DNA of 64,000 nucleotides, taken from assembly GCA_039000515.1 (NCBI GenBank), contig JBCFYV010000001.1, forward strand, positions 14,090,928-14,154,927, given 5' to 3'. Of the stretch, positions 1-11,913 are shown piece by piece. This DNA comes from Timema cristinae (taxonomy: Eukaryota; Arthropoda; Insecta; Phasmatodea; Timematidae). Position 1 is the first letter of the stretch; every line of letters begins with the position of its first letter. The position numbers were made by a program, and so were the translations under genes. The notes under the pieces were generated by a model that was not told where the DNA came from, did no database searches, and saw nothing but the letters and a program-made list of their open reading frames with translations.

Positions 1-1641
1 TGATTCTATATGAAAGGATTGCAAAACAATTGTCATAGAAATTAATCCTGTTAGTAAAACTCTTAACAATAGCTTCCTTATGAAGTCCTGCGGTTAAACA
101 TATCACTTCACTATCCAAATAATAGTTTTTTTACAACAAAATATATACATGTTGGACACAACCACCTCTGTGCAGATAAGGTTGCTTTAGGTATGTATAA
201 CAAGACGACCTCATGTGCTTCAAAAGTAAGCTTTGCCTGCCCACTAAAATCTACATCAAACTTGTGTTCACACACACAACAAATGTATCTCTAGCCCCAG
301 TGCCTGAACCAATACAAACACACCTGCTAGGCTCTTAACCCTAGATAGGCCTATTAAGGTGTTAAACCCCCTTATTAAAATTTAGAGTAAGAATACAAAA
401 TATAATTAATCAAAACCCAAAAATGTGACCAACTAAAACAGATATTAAATAGTAACCTACATTAGTTCAAATTAAGTATTAAAACAATATCTATAAAAGT
501 AATAAAACTAAAATAAAATAAAATAAATACTCCATGAACTTTTAAGTACAAAAAAAAAATAGAAAAATACATATATAAATATAAAAAGAACAATGTGACG
601 AGGCAACCCAAAACTATACTATTACTGTATACTGTCTGTCCAAAGTCAATGTCTCGTCCAGTCTGTCAAACGAACCACAGCAAAGTCCACAAGTTCTACC
701 AGCTTCCGTCCCAATCACCAAGTGATTGATCCACGATCAAAACGAGCCATCCCAAACCTCAACCATCATTGGCGAATGAAAAAAATTAAAAAAAAAAACC
801 AAATCTCTAAATAAACCCTAACATAAACAACAAAACCAGCAACTTGAACTTAATCTGAAAGTCTTCAGGTAGATAATTTACTTGCGGGTAGCCTGATCAA
901 ATAAATTTGCCCGCAAAAAAAGGTCATAATATATATTAGTTTTTTTTGATCAGGAGGAAGGCCATAAATGTTTTTGTGGTTTTTAGGAAATCAGAATTTT
1001 GGTATTGATTTTTAGAGGTTTTTCCAAGTTTGTATTCGTTTTATAGGAAGGCTATACTTACTGGAAATTGGATATTTGCGGGAAACTTGCCGCCTATTTC
1101 GGGCAATTTTGGGGTAATTCTGGGAAGATGCGCGCAAAAAGCAGTCTAGGTGGGAAGATTCCTGCAAGGAGGGGAGAGAGGAAAAAAAGTGACAGCGGTG
1201 AGCGGAGGTTCCGTGGCGGAGCTCCGAGTTTATTTTTTGGGAAAGAACTTTCTAGCAGGGAAGTTACCCATAAGAATATGTAGCATATATATATGCCTAT
1301 ATTCTTTCTCCCTGACCATCTCGCGGCAGAAATGCTCCTCTAGCAACACGCTCGTGTGGCGGGTTCTTGAACTACTCAAATAATCAAGATTGATCCCATA
1401 AAGAAATTTATAATTAATGAAAATAAGCCAAAAAAGAAACCACGATGGAAAATGACTGTAAAAAGGTAAGTAATAAAATAATGCAAAGATTAATATAATA
1501 TAAAATTTCAGACATGTTTTGGTGTTTTTCCAAAGACGTAAGCTACCAGGGAACCACCTTAAATAGTTAATATCCCCGGATAACAGCAACTAAAACAGAC
1601 GTGCTGCCAAAGCGGCCATTAATCACACCACAATATAATTA

Positions 1642-1642
<1 letters not shown>
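1..1642. other. AT-rich non-coding stretch
   Basis: No supportable gene. The sequence is AT-rich with many A and T runs. The short open frames around 1.07-1.59 kb overlap on both strands and show no recognisable motif or splice structure, so I treat them as chance. Confidence 0.6.

Positions 1643-1672
<30 letters not shown>
1643..1672. repeat. (AT)n microsatellite
   Basis: An uninterrupted TA dinucleotide run of about 28 bases, flanked by AT-rich non-coding DNA. Confidence 0.9.
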
Positions 1673-1859
1673 TATTTTTTAAATCACAATTATTATAATT
1701 AAATTACGAGATTGTAGGAATTAAAAAAATACCTTGGGGATTATTGAAAATTTAAAATTCTCACAATATTGCCATGTGATAATCAAATAGCGGATGTGTA
1801 TTGGATTCACCCGGAACTAGTTTTCCCCACCATATATATCATGACTTACAAGCGCACAC

Positions 1860-2112
1860 GTATTGTGGTGGGGTGGAAGGGGACGTGAAAAAAGGCCATT
1901 GTTTTCGCCGTTTTTATAGTAAAATATTTTTATTGTAAAAAAAAATCAAATATTTCTTCATTAGAAACAATAAAGTTTAATTTTCTCCACACAGTGATAT
2001 CAACAGTTGTTGAATATCTGTCAAAGGTGTCTTGGAATTTAATGACAGATTTTTCTCTTCATTTAAAAAGTTTTTCATCTAATATCAACAAGTTCATGAC
2101 ACATGTTGATCT
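1860..2112 (+). repeat. Dispersed repeat, partial copy of the 18-kb foldback element
   Basis: The stretch running from a GGGGACGTGAAAAAAGG-like start through GTGATATCAACAGTTGTTG to TTTAAAAAGTTTTTCATC matches the left arm and centre of the element at about 18.01-18.24 kb. This copy has lost a clear right arm. Confidence 0.6.
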
Positions 2113-2440
2113 ACGTTTATACTGGATAAATATTCTATTTGTTTTATTCAAAAATTGTTTTGCCATAAACACTTTACATTATCTTATTTGTTGTTATGAA
2201 TCCAGCAGTTTTCTATTGTAAAATGTCAACCTTATCGATATTTGATCACTGTTAAAATTATAGAGGTGTGTGCATAAAAAGTATAACCTAATCAACATGC
2301 TTCTCTTCTTGAACAAGCCGTTTCCGAAAAGGAAATTGTAAAGCAATACAAATTCTTAAAGGTATCGTTTGTTCCCATGGTTTTGCATTTCCACCCCAAA
2401 TGAAAAATGCCAATCGCCTTAACACACTGGGCCCGTGAGA

Positions 2441-3190
2441 CCCAATTTACCTAAAGTACAAATTGACACCCGAACACCAATTCACCTAGTGTACAAATTG
2501 ACACCCGACCACCAATTCACTGAGTATACAAATTGACACCCGAACACCAATTCACCTAGTGTACAAATTGACACCGGAACACCAATTCACCTAGTGTACA
2601 AATTGACACCGGAACACCAGTTCACCTAGTGTACAAATTGACACCGGAAACACCAATTCACCTAGTGTACAAATTGACACCTGACCACCAATTCACCGAG
2701 TGTACAAATGGACACCCGACCACCAATTCACCTAGTATACAAATTGACACCCGAACACCAATTCACAGAGTGTACAAATTGACACCCAACCACCAATTCA
2801 CCGAATGTACAAATTGACACAAGACCACCAATTCACTTAGTGTACGAATTGGCACCTGAGCACCAATTCATTGAGTGTACAAATTGACACCAACCACCAA
2901 TTCACCGAGTGTACAAATTGACACCCAGCCACCAATTCACCGAGTGTACAAATTGACCACCAATTCACTGAGTGTACAAATTGACACCCAACCACCAATT
3001 CGCCGAGTGTACAAATTTACCACCAATTCACTTAGTGTACAAATTGACACCCAACCACCAATTCACCGAATGTACAAATTGACACCCAACCACCAATTCA
3101 CCGAGTGTACAAATGCACCAATCACTATGTACAATTGACACCAATTCCTAGTGTACAAATTGACCACGCACCAATTCACCGAGTGTACAC
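2441..3190. repeat. 35-bp minisatellite
   Basis: About 21 tandem copies of a unit reading roughly GTGTACAAATTGACACCCGA followed by CCACCAATTCACCGA. Many units carry small indels and some are shortened. Open frames inside it are by-products of the repeat. Confidence 0.95.
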
Positions 3191-3376
3191 TGTACAATTT
3201 TACCGCTAGCCATCGAACTATACGCGTTTTACTACCCATTCGTGTTAGCCCTGTGGACTATTTATAGCCATGGATAGTATCCGACTGATCATTTAACTAT
3301 TCACGCTCACTACCTGAGAGCAAAGTGCGAGGGGAGTGGGGAGACAGTATGTTCACAGCCTGTAGCTAAAATAAAT

Positions 3377-4484
3377 AACAATGTGAACCAGCCTGTCCTG
3401 TGTTTCATCACAACAATGTGAACAGCCTGTCCTCTGTGTTATCATCACAACAATTGAACCAGCCTGTCCTGTGTTGTCACACAACAATGTGAAGCAGCTG
3501 TACTCCAGTGTTATCACAACAATGTGAACCAGCCTGTCTCCTGTGTTATCATCACAACAATGTGAAACAGCCTGTCCTCTTGTGTTATCACAACAATGTG
3601 AACCAGCCTGTCCTCCTGTTTTATCATCACAACAATGTTAACCAGCTTGTCCTCCTGTTTTATCATCACAACAATGTTAACCAGCTTGTCCTCCTGTTTT
3701 ATCATCACAACAATGTTAACCAGCTTGTCCTCCTGTGTTATCATCACAACAATGTGAACCAGCTTGTCCTCCTGTTTTATCATCACAACAATGTGAACCA
3801 GTCTGTCCTCCTGTGTTATCATCACAACAATGTTAACCAGCTTGTCCTCCTGTGTTATCATCACAAGAATGTGAACCAGCTTCTCCTCCTGTGTTATCAT
3901 CACAAAATGTGAACCAGCCTGTCCTCCTGTTTTATCATCACAACAATGTTAACCATCTTGTCCTCTTGTGTTATCATCACAACAATGTTAACCAGCTTGT
4001 CCTCCTGTGTTGTCACCACAACAATGTGAAACAGCCTGTCCTCTTGTGTTATCATCACAACAATGTGAACCAGCCTGTCCTCCTGTTTTATCATCACAAC
4101 AATGTTAACCATCTTGTCCTCCTGTGTTATCATCACAACAATGTTAACCAGCCTGTCCTCCTGTGTTATCATCACAACAATACGAACCATCCGGTCGTCC
4201 TGTGTTGTCATCACAACAATGTTAACCAGCTTGTCCTCCTGTGTTGTCACCACAATAATGTAAAACAGCCTGTCCTCTTGTGTTATCATCACAACAATGT
4301 GAGCCAGCCTGTCCTCCTGTTTTGTCATCACAACAATGTTAACCAGCTTGTCCTCCTGTGTTATCATCACAACAATGTTAACCAGCCTGTCCTCCTGTGT
4401 TATCATCACAACAATATGAACCATCCGGTCCTCCTGTGTTGTCATCACAACAATGTGAACCAATCTGTCCTCTTGTGTTATCAC
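3377..4484. repeat. 39-bp minisatellite
   Basis: About 28 tandem copies of a 39-bp unit containing CAACAATGTGAACCAGCCTG and TCCTCCTGTGTTATCATCA. Because 39 is a multiple of three, the array stays open for 130-210 codons on both strands (13-residue periodic peptides). Early units (3.38-3.5 kb) have frame-changing indels. A higher-order pattern is visible from about 3.9 kb, with blocks of several units repeated. I see no sign of a real gene. Confidence 0.95.
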
Positions 4485-4499
4485 ATATGACGTCACTCA

Positions 4500-4960
4500 T
4501 GTTTGAGAGCGTAGACCCTGTACGCCCCTAGAGATTGTCCTGTCTTGCCTGGTATCTATAAAGGGTCATGATTACAAGGGACATCCTCTGCACAAGCTCA
4601 TAAATTACAGGATGCAGCTTCAAATCAGGCGCAAGCCAGAGAAGATGAAATAACAGTGATCTCGGGCAAGATGAATAAGAATATTGTCTGATTTGTTGCT
4701 TATTCTATAGCAACAAATAATGTCGAGAAATTATATACCTTTCAAAAAATCTTATTGGAAAAATGTTGCTGGAATAATTTTTGTAATATATTTCAGTAGT
4801 ATTCTAATAATCCAGTGTATGCCGGTATTTGTTTGTTTTATTTGTTCAAAACATTTTGAATGCATTCTTTGTTGAATATAACATGAGATAATGTATAATT
4901 ATACCATAGCTAATACCTCTTGACCATCTAATTAGATCAGCGGAGTAATCTTCAAATGCC
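4500..4960. other. Non-coding spacer between minisatellites
   Basis: AT-rich DNA without a gene, recognised repeat or RNA structure. Confidence 0.5.
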
Positions 4961-4966
4961 AGAAGA

Positions 4967-5396
4967 GATTTACCACAGAAGCTGTTATGAAATAGTTAAC
5001 TGTTAATCGAGTTTTACCACAGAAGCTGTTATGAAATAGTTAACTGTTAGACGGGTTTTACCACAGAAGCTGTTTAGAAATAGCTAACTGTTAGACGGGT
5101 TTTACCACAGAAGCTGTTCTGAAATAGTTAACTGTTAGTCGCCTTTTACCACAGAAGCTGTTCTGAAATAGTTAACTGTTAGTACGGGTTTTACCATAGA
5201 AGCTGTTCTGAAATAGTTAACTGTTAGACGAGTTTTACCACAGAAGCTGTTCTGAAATAGTTAACTGTTAGACGGTTTTACCACAGAAGCTGTTCTGAAA
5301 TAGTTAACTGTTAGACGGGTTTTACCACAGAAGCTGTTCTGAAATAGTTAACTGTTAGACGGGTTTTACCACAGAAACTGTTCTGAAATAGTTAAA
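4967..5396. repeat. 44-bp minisatellite
   Basis: About 9.8 tandem copies of a 44-bp unit, roughly TTTTACCACAGAAGCTGTTC then TGAAATAGTTAACTGTTAGACGGG. Copies are nearly identical, which suggests recent amplification or homogenisation. Confidence 0.95.
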
Positions 5397-5399
5397 TCG

Positions 5400-5940
5400 A
5401 TCAATGCTCATCTCGTTGCTTGGGAGCGTGAAACCAATCTGGAATCTACAAATATAATCAAACAAGAGAACAATAGAGAATAACCGGACACACATTGATA
5501 GCTTTCCACAACCAGCTAATATGGATACTCATCACTGGTGGTTACATGGTCTAAGGCGTCATCCCATCCTTCCTCGTAGGACTTTCAAATGTCATTGAGC
5601 AATGAAGTGAGTTCATTCAATCCTTACCTGGCCGACTCGCGACAGTAGTATAAAGAGAACTAATTGATATTCTTGTGTCCTCCCTTGCCATTAACTATGT
5701 TATGATTCACCCTAGATGAATTATGCATTCTCTCCCTTTACACCTTGTCATTATTCCTGTTCACTTTTCACCTGTCTCTTTTCATAGGGTCACTGCTTCA
5801 TTTTGTCCCTTATATGGAATGCGGTGTTACTGTGGATTCACACGTTCGCTGAAAAACTAGCGCAGAACAGAAACGTAGTCACATGACGAGCTGTAAGCCA
5901 ATCACAAGATTTCCGTCTTATAGGCGTGAGCTGTTCCGCT
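5400..5940. other. Unannotated spacer
   Basis: No gene seen. The last 100 bases are more GC-rich and contain a short inverted motif around AACTAGCGCAGAACAG, but nothing classifiable. Confidence 0.4.
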
Positions 5941-5945
5941 GAAAC

Positions 5946-6188
5946 CCGCCTCGGTGGCCTAGTTAGCTAACGTTCTAGTTTCATATTGAGCTAGACTACC
6001 GATAACGGGGAGATCGAGATTCGAATCTCGCTCGGGTAGACTGAGGGTGGTTTTTCTTAAATGGTTTTACACTCTCCCTCCACGCAAATGCGGGTTTACT
6101 TCCTTTATATCCAACCTTCCCAATTCCTAACTTTCTAGCGTAAATAGTACTTAAGTGTATAACCCGAACGGGTAGTAAGACGCTGAAG
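5946..6188 (+). mobile_element. SINE family B, full-length (head type 1)
   Basis: It has a tRNA-like head with A-box-like GGTGGCCTAGTTAGC and B-box-like GATTCGAATCTCG, then a body with GGGTGGTTTTTCTTAAATGG and CCACGCAAATGCGGG. The shared 3' tail ATAACCCGAACGGGTAGTAA is followed by a degenerate GACGC end. Confidence 0.85.
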
Positions 6189-6571
6189 TTCAACTTATCT
6201 CTGCTTAGTCCGCTCTGTCTGAAAAGCTCGACAAAGGAGAACCAATTGAATCTCAGAACCAGCTGTAGCCATCTACAAGCATGACAATAAAGATACGAAT
6301 GAAATAAAGGAATTAAAAGAAGAAAATTAAAACAAAAACTAATCTATTCCTTTAAAAGGTAGAAGAAAACTAAGCTGTTTTCTTTAGAAAGTAGAATAAA
6401 ATGGCTTACGATGGACAGGATGCAGTCTGATATCATCTCCATGCTTTCACGAGCCTTTCCGCAAGCGTGGCAGCATGGCGGCTTGGCGGATGTTTTGGCC
6501 GTTGGACGCACGAGATGGAAAATAACTTCATATCGCCAGTCGACGCGTTCTGGGAAACACTCTCTCCTCTA

Positions 6572-6587
6572 CCCCCCCCCCCCCCCC
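6572..6587. repeat. Poly-C tract
   Basis: A run of about 16 C. Such runs are prone to length error in assemblies. Confidence 0.9.
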
Positions 6588-6746
6588 TTACCATCCATTG
6601 ATCCCTCCGTTTGGTTCGTTCCCGAGTTAGACCAAGAGTATAAAACATGGGAACCCGTGTGCCACATAACTGCACTTCTTTGTAAAATTTCGTCGAAGGA
6701 AGAACTTCTGAACTAATCTCCAGCGCCACTGATCCTGGTGGTCACA

Positions 6747-6841
6747 ATGGATCAGGAGTCGGACTCACTGCCACGTCGCAGAAGAAGCCTCGCCAGATCC
6801 GATTATATCTCCGACTTTGAACACTATGTCCTTCTGACATA
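6747..6841 (+). pseudogene. Possible C-terminal tail of an LTR-retroelement polyprotein
   Basis: A short open frame begins at an ATG at 6747 and ends at a TAG at about 6839. It has an Arg-rich patch followed by a Ser-Asp-Tyr-rich end, resembling the last residues of Gypsy-type pol proteins. The next 1.3 kb (6.85-8.1 kb) is non-coding with a TATA-like CTATATATAAGG at about 7089 and AATAAA motifs, as in an LTR. No paired LTR was found, so this is a guess from composition and layout. Confidence 0.25.
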
Positions 6842-8100
6842 GTTTGTTCTGTTGTAAGAATGTTTTATGTGTATTTCAGACAATAGCTGAAGTTATGCTC
6901 TATAGTTATGTTTTTATGTCCTTCTGACATGTTTGATTTTTAGTCTGAATAATTGATTATGTTGTATGTCCTTCATACATGTTTTATTTAGCCAAATAAA
7001 CTAATTAGTTAATACCTATCGTCAGATTGTCTGGCTATATTTTTCTTATGTCCATTTGACATAGCTTAAATACGGGGGCTTTGAGCTCTATATATAAGGA
7101 GGACCAGGTGGTCAAGTTTTTCCAATCCATGTATTCATTTAACTATTCTGAGTGCTTATGGCACAGTAATGTTTCGTAACGCCCTAAACGGCATGTTCAC
7201 ATGTTACATATTTGTATGGCTACAAGCAGTTTGTCTACGCCTTTTGTCTAGGACCTAGTTAGGTCAATGTCACACTACTTCTTTTTGGCGGATAGTATTT
7301 CCTTTCGCTCCATGTTGGCGCCTCGTTTGGCTATATATTTAATATTAGATTGTACTAGCTTTGTTGCATACCCCAGGGTATGGGTAGTTGTTTACATGTA
7401 CTATTGAATGCTCCGGCAGTACCCACCGGGAAAAGACCGGTACTACATGGTGTTGACTCCTGACTGTTAGCCATCTGTATCTATATAATAGATCGTCCAT
7501 TTACTGTTCATTATTTAGAGTATTTCTGGGACTCTTCTTTAATTTAACTCAAGCTTGCTAGCTTGACCCATATTTAACCTAGTAACTCTAAAACTATAGG
7601 ATTTACAGTAGTGTTATTTATTAGTTACTCTTTCACTATGTTTTCTGTTTAGACCCTTCTGGCTGTCGTCTGGCGTAAGTCCGACTAACTTTGTGCTCTT
7701 TCTACTTAACTCCCTTTTAACCGTAACTGTATTGTTTTAGACACTTATTCTCCCGAGCTACGACAAGGTCTTATATTTGTGGAGTTGCTAAATTCTACCA
7801 AATGTTCAATCTAAAGATGTTGTTTTCCTTTTTGCTTTGAATTTATACTTGATACTCCGAACTGATATTTCTAACACTATATACTGTACCCGATATTTAA
7901 CTTTAAATCTTGTTCTTCTTCTGTAAACCTTTATCTTATCTTATTTTTTTGTTATAATAAATTTATTTCTGTTACTTAAGTATTATTCTATGTTCCAGCA
8001 ACATGATCCCTTTTATTTACCTTGTACGAGTTATCGTTACCTCCTCTACATATTAGAGTGAAGGGGAAGCAACGATTCAAGACATACACCCTTGCGCGTC
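6842..8100 (+). other. Non-coding, LTR-like stretch with repeated TATGTCCTTCTGACAT motif
   Basis: The motif TATGTCCTTCTGACAT or a close variant occurs near 6827, 6917, 6966 and 7048. A TATA-like box lies near 7089 and an AATAAA near 6999 and 7958. There is no open frame of note. It could be a degenerate LTR downstream of the putative pol tail, but the ends are not defined. Confidence 0.3.
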
Positions 8101-8990
8101 ACAGCCATCTTATATCAGTGCGCGTGTGCATTTGACAACGCATGCGCTCTACAGCCAGAAGCCAGCAGACAGCTTCATTGTTGGTTTTTGTGAGGAGATT
8201 TGAAATCAAATAACCCGTTAATGGAAAGTAATGGATTGGGCTACGTCCACGACACAGCATTATAATATGAAAACATACATCGGTAAAGTTATCTAAGATA
8301 CGGGTATATATTTATCCACTAGAAAATAAAATATGGTGATAATCAGCTGTTTTAAGTTAGCACTGCATTGCATTATGGGTCAACTTCAAATGTAGTAAAT
8401 TACTGCGCAGATTCTGTTGTCCATCTCATCATATAGACTCTTGTTACACTTTATTCTGTGAACCCAGTTAAAACTTATATTGCAAGTACTTGTAGATTAA
8501 TCAGACCTTTAATTTTAAATTGATTATTTTAATTATTAAAAACTGGGTCGGAAGAACTAAAGTGAAGAGATTTTTTCCCTGTCTGAAATAAAGAAAAGCG
8601 ATGCTCAGGGTAGTCGAGTATTTCTGCTAGTATAAAAAATTAAATAAAATTAACACACAAAAATTGAAAAATTATAAAGAAATAAATACTAAAAAAAATG
8701 AAGGAAGTGACTGTCGTGGAAAACTTTTTAAGTGTACCCTGAAATCCGAATATATAGAATTTAGGAAAAACCATGATGTGAGTCCCCCTCCCTCCAAACT
8801 CAACTATCGCACCCTCGAACCCTCGGAGGCTTATAATTGGTGTTACATGTAACTGTTTGAATCTTGATAACACGGTTTATAAATAATACAACATTTATCT
8901 GCTGATGGAAAAATGAGAGGTCACAAGGTTGATTTCGTGTCAAGGGTCATAGTTATCAGTTCTAGAAGAGGTCAAGGTCAACAATGAAAA
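8100..8990. other. Unannotated spacer
   Basis: No gene or repeat recognised. Short frames at 8.64-8.87 kb lie on both strands and have no motif. Confidence 0.4.
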
Positions 8991-8997
8991 AATCTTG

Positions 8998-9143
8998 TAC
9001 TGGTCAGGGGTGACAACACAGTTTACAACTGTGTTCTGTTGTCTGACAACATAGAGACCACTGTTGACAACACCAGTTTACAACTGTGTCCTGTTGTCTT
9101 ACAACATTAAGACCATTGTTGACAACACCATTTTACAATTGTC
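8998..9143. repeat. 55-bp tandem repeat, about 2.6 copies
   Basis: The unit TGTTGACAACACCAGTTTAC followed by AACTGTGTCCTGTTGTC recurs at about 55-bp spacing. It is rich in the inverted pair GACAACA/TGTTGTC, so each unit can form a small hairpin. Confidence 0.75.
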
Positions 9144-9464
9144 AGGTGTCGTTACCTGACCTACCAAAGACAATGACAGACCTCGACATATAATGGAAGT
9201 CTCAAAATGGCGGAGTTGTCCTTGAAAGTCGAAACACGACAGACGTGATATTCTGTCAAAGCCACCGAGGCAACAAGACCTGACCACATCTTTTTTTTTT
9301 TTAGTATCCACGTGATTGTCGATAATTGTTCATTGTCAGTTGTAAGTTGTCATGCAGATAACGCCAGGATGTGATAGCGAATCAGATAAACATACCTTGG
9401 TACGCGTCTTGGAACATTTGTGAGCTTGTTTGGTGGCCAGATTCATTCAAACCAATATTCAACA

Positions 9465-9530
9465 ATGTTAACGTGATTAGTATATAATCGTATAACATGA
9501 AAGGGTAGTAAGACGCGGTGCTAAAAATAA
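9465..9530 (+). mobile_element. SINE family B tail fragment
   Basis: Only the 3' end is present: GTGATTAGTATATAATCGTA and GGGTAGTAAGACGCGGTGCT. The A-rich tail follows. This is a strongly 5'-truncated insertion. Confidence 0.6.
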
Positions 9531-9539
9531 AATAAAATA

Positions 9540-10640
9540 TATAATCCTTCCTGAACAATTTAATATAATTAGAGTTGTAGGCAGGGGTGGACTAGGCCGC
9601 CGTAACTACTTTAGACTAAAATAAAATTATCAATTAATTTCTAAATTATTATTTTTAACGAATTATAATGAAAAGTGATAAAGTCTAAGGTTGCCCAGAA
9701 TACAAAATTTATGAAGAGATGCGTTGACAATAAATATGAACCCGTCCTTTTTGTTGTTTATAAACAATCTCTTCAGCCAAACCGTAAAATCATATTTTGT
9801 TTATTGAATACTGACTGTTTAGATTTGTAATCTACACCAGTATAGATGGAAGATCATTTTAAAAACTTATATACAGGCAGGGTGTATATTTATTGGTGTC
9901 AAATATTCTAGGGCGTATTTACATCAACCAGAACTTATGAAAAGCTAATACAAACATGGGTTTAGAAATACTTATTTATAGAGTTACTAAAGGTTTTCCT
10001 CAAAGATGGATTAGTCGTGGGACGAATCCATTCGATCAGAATTGATCGCAGTGGATTTTTATCTCTGGTTACGTTTAATAAAGTTCATTATCTACTCAAC
10101 TCTAGTGCCTCATGTTGACGTTATAAAAGAGCTTATCGTAAATGGATGTGGAACTAAAACAACGTAACACCCCAGAGGTGTACTCAACAGAGAAGGCCTA
10201 CGACCAAACATGGGATGTGACGCAGGCTCAGAGAGTGCATCGAAACAGGACACAACAATGTAACATTGTGTTATTGTTTATGTTAAACTTTGTCTTATTT
10301 AGTTGCATTACCTGTTCGGTTGGTTTGATTATTAATTGAATAGTAACATTTATCCTAGCTCAGAAACTAAACGTTTCTAGACCCATGTTTATATGGACTT
10401 TGCTTAGTATTTGTTGGATGTGAATACGCCTCTAGAATATTTGACACCAAATTAATACACATCCTGTACATAAACAATATACTCCCGGCTATTTTTTAAC
10501 AATTTCTAAGCATTTTTGCTCATGACGATTAAAAGCAGGAACTAATGACTAATGTATTGATTAGGGACGTAACAATCGTCTTTGTAGCGGAAATAGTCTT
10601 GAGATTAAACTTAAAAGTGTATATATAAGCACAAATGGAG
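9540..10640. other. Unannotated spacer
   Basis: AT-rich, with no gene or classifiable repeat. The 65-codon frame at 10.14-10.34 kb has no homology signal I recognise. Confidence 0.4.
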
Positions 10641-10684
10641 CACAATAGAGTGACGAGAATATAATTTGGTTATGTTGTGTTTTT

Positions 10685-11030
10685 TTCGATATATGGCGGG
10701 TAATATTGAGCTTAAGTTGACCCGCCATATTAAAAGTTTCACTTAAAGTTCTAATTTTGGAGCACAAACAAAGCACAAACAAGTACAAACAAAGCACAAA
10801 CTAATGGTATGAAGATAGTTTGATCGTATTGATTTTTTCAAAATGTTACGGGCTAGCTTGTACTAAAGTTTTCTACAGGTTACGGTATGTATAAGGAAAG
10901 TTCAAGTTGGTCCACCACATTAATTGTTATCTAAAATGCCCAGTTTCAGAACACAAATATTCATGTTCTGGCACATATGAGCACAAATATAGCACAAACG
11001 ATGCAATGTGGTGGGCCAACTTGGGTTCGT
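10685..11030. repeat. Two small related inverted-repeat units with GCACAAA clusters
   Basis: At 10.69-10.73 kb TGGCGGGT and ACCCGCCA face each other. At 10.90-11.02 kb AAGTTGGTCCACCACATT faces AATGTGGTGGGCCAACTT. In both places the inverted repeat is accompanied by several GCACAAA copies and a related CAGTTTCAGAACACAAA or TTCTAATTTTGGAGCACAAA segment, so the two look like diverged copies of one small element. Confidence 0.45.
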
Positions 11031-11552
11031 GGCCGCAGTGTGAGGGAGAAGAGAGTATGTGTGTTCATTTTATATTTCTAAATATTCCTCTTGGTCTAGA
11101 ATTTAAACAATATCAAGTAAACACTCTAACAAACAATGTGTGGACAGTAGATAATTCCGTTACGTTGCCGAGGTCACCATATTTCGTGTAATTCTAATGA
11201 TTACCTCAACATAAACCTCAACATCAAAAGGTTACCCAGGAAGTTAAACAATAGGTTCGCCCAAAAGCGGCCAATCTACTCCACATTGTGTAACATGCTC
11301 TTTGGAGGCCGATAATTAATATGAATAGAAATAATTAGTTTTTATCAATATAAATTACTGTGCTGATAAAAATGGAATAAATATTCCACCGAGACTAACA
11401 ACATGTAAAACAGGTTTAGTAATGTTCGGACAGGTTTAGAAAAGTTTCATTTCGAATTTTACTACACACGAGTTTGCTTTTTTAATTTATTTATTTGAGG
11501 TATTTAACGTGCGCTTTCTGAACCGACTGATTATATCAGAACACGAGAATTT

Positions 11553-11765
11553 CTATGAGCGAGAGTGAAAGGGCCTACTAATTTTTCCCGGGAAAGGTAT
11601 TTGCACATAGCGTACAGTTTTTGTTTGTTTTTCACAAGACACAATCCACTTGAAACCGACGGATTTACTTCCCCTCCGAAGGAAAATGTGCTGCGGATTT
11701 TTATCCCTAAAGAAAAATCCGTTGACCTCGGCTGGGTTTGAACCCACGAACATCGGATCCTGAGA
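11553..11765 (-). mobile_element. tRNA-derived SINE-like repeat (family E)
   Basis: On the minus strand a B-box-like GGGTTCAAACCC lies near the start. It is followed by a body with two ATCCG-containing inverted segments (AAAATCCGC and AAATCCGTC) and a long unstructured tail. Seen once here, so family status is inferred from the tRNA-like head only. Confidence 0.4.
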
Positions 11766-11913
11766 CGACCCTAAGATAATTGAAATAGATTTTTAATTTA
11801 TTCCACCTCGTATCACTACTCGTCAAGACTTCCTGTATAACTTGTTTAAGAATATTCTTTTTAAAAAAGAAGAAAAAAGCGTATTTCATATTTACCCATG
11901 AGAGATGTATCTA

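Noticed and set aside
3508..4496. Long open frames on both strands (up to 212 codons)
   Set aside because: They lie wholly in the 39-bp minisatellite; the unit length is a multiple of three, so openness is automatic. No start context, splice site or unique domain.
2441..5396. CRISPR-like array
   Set aside because: Repeats are directly adjacent without unique spacers, units are degenerate, and the genome is eukaryotic.
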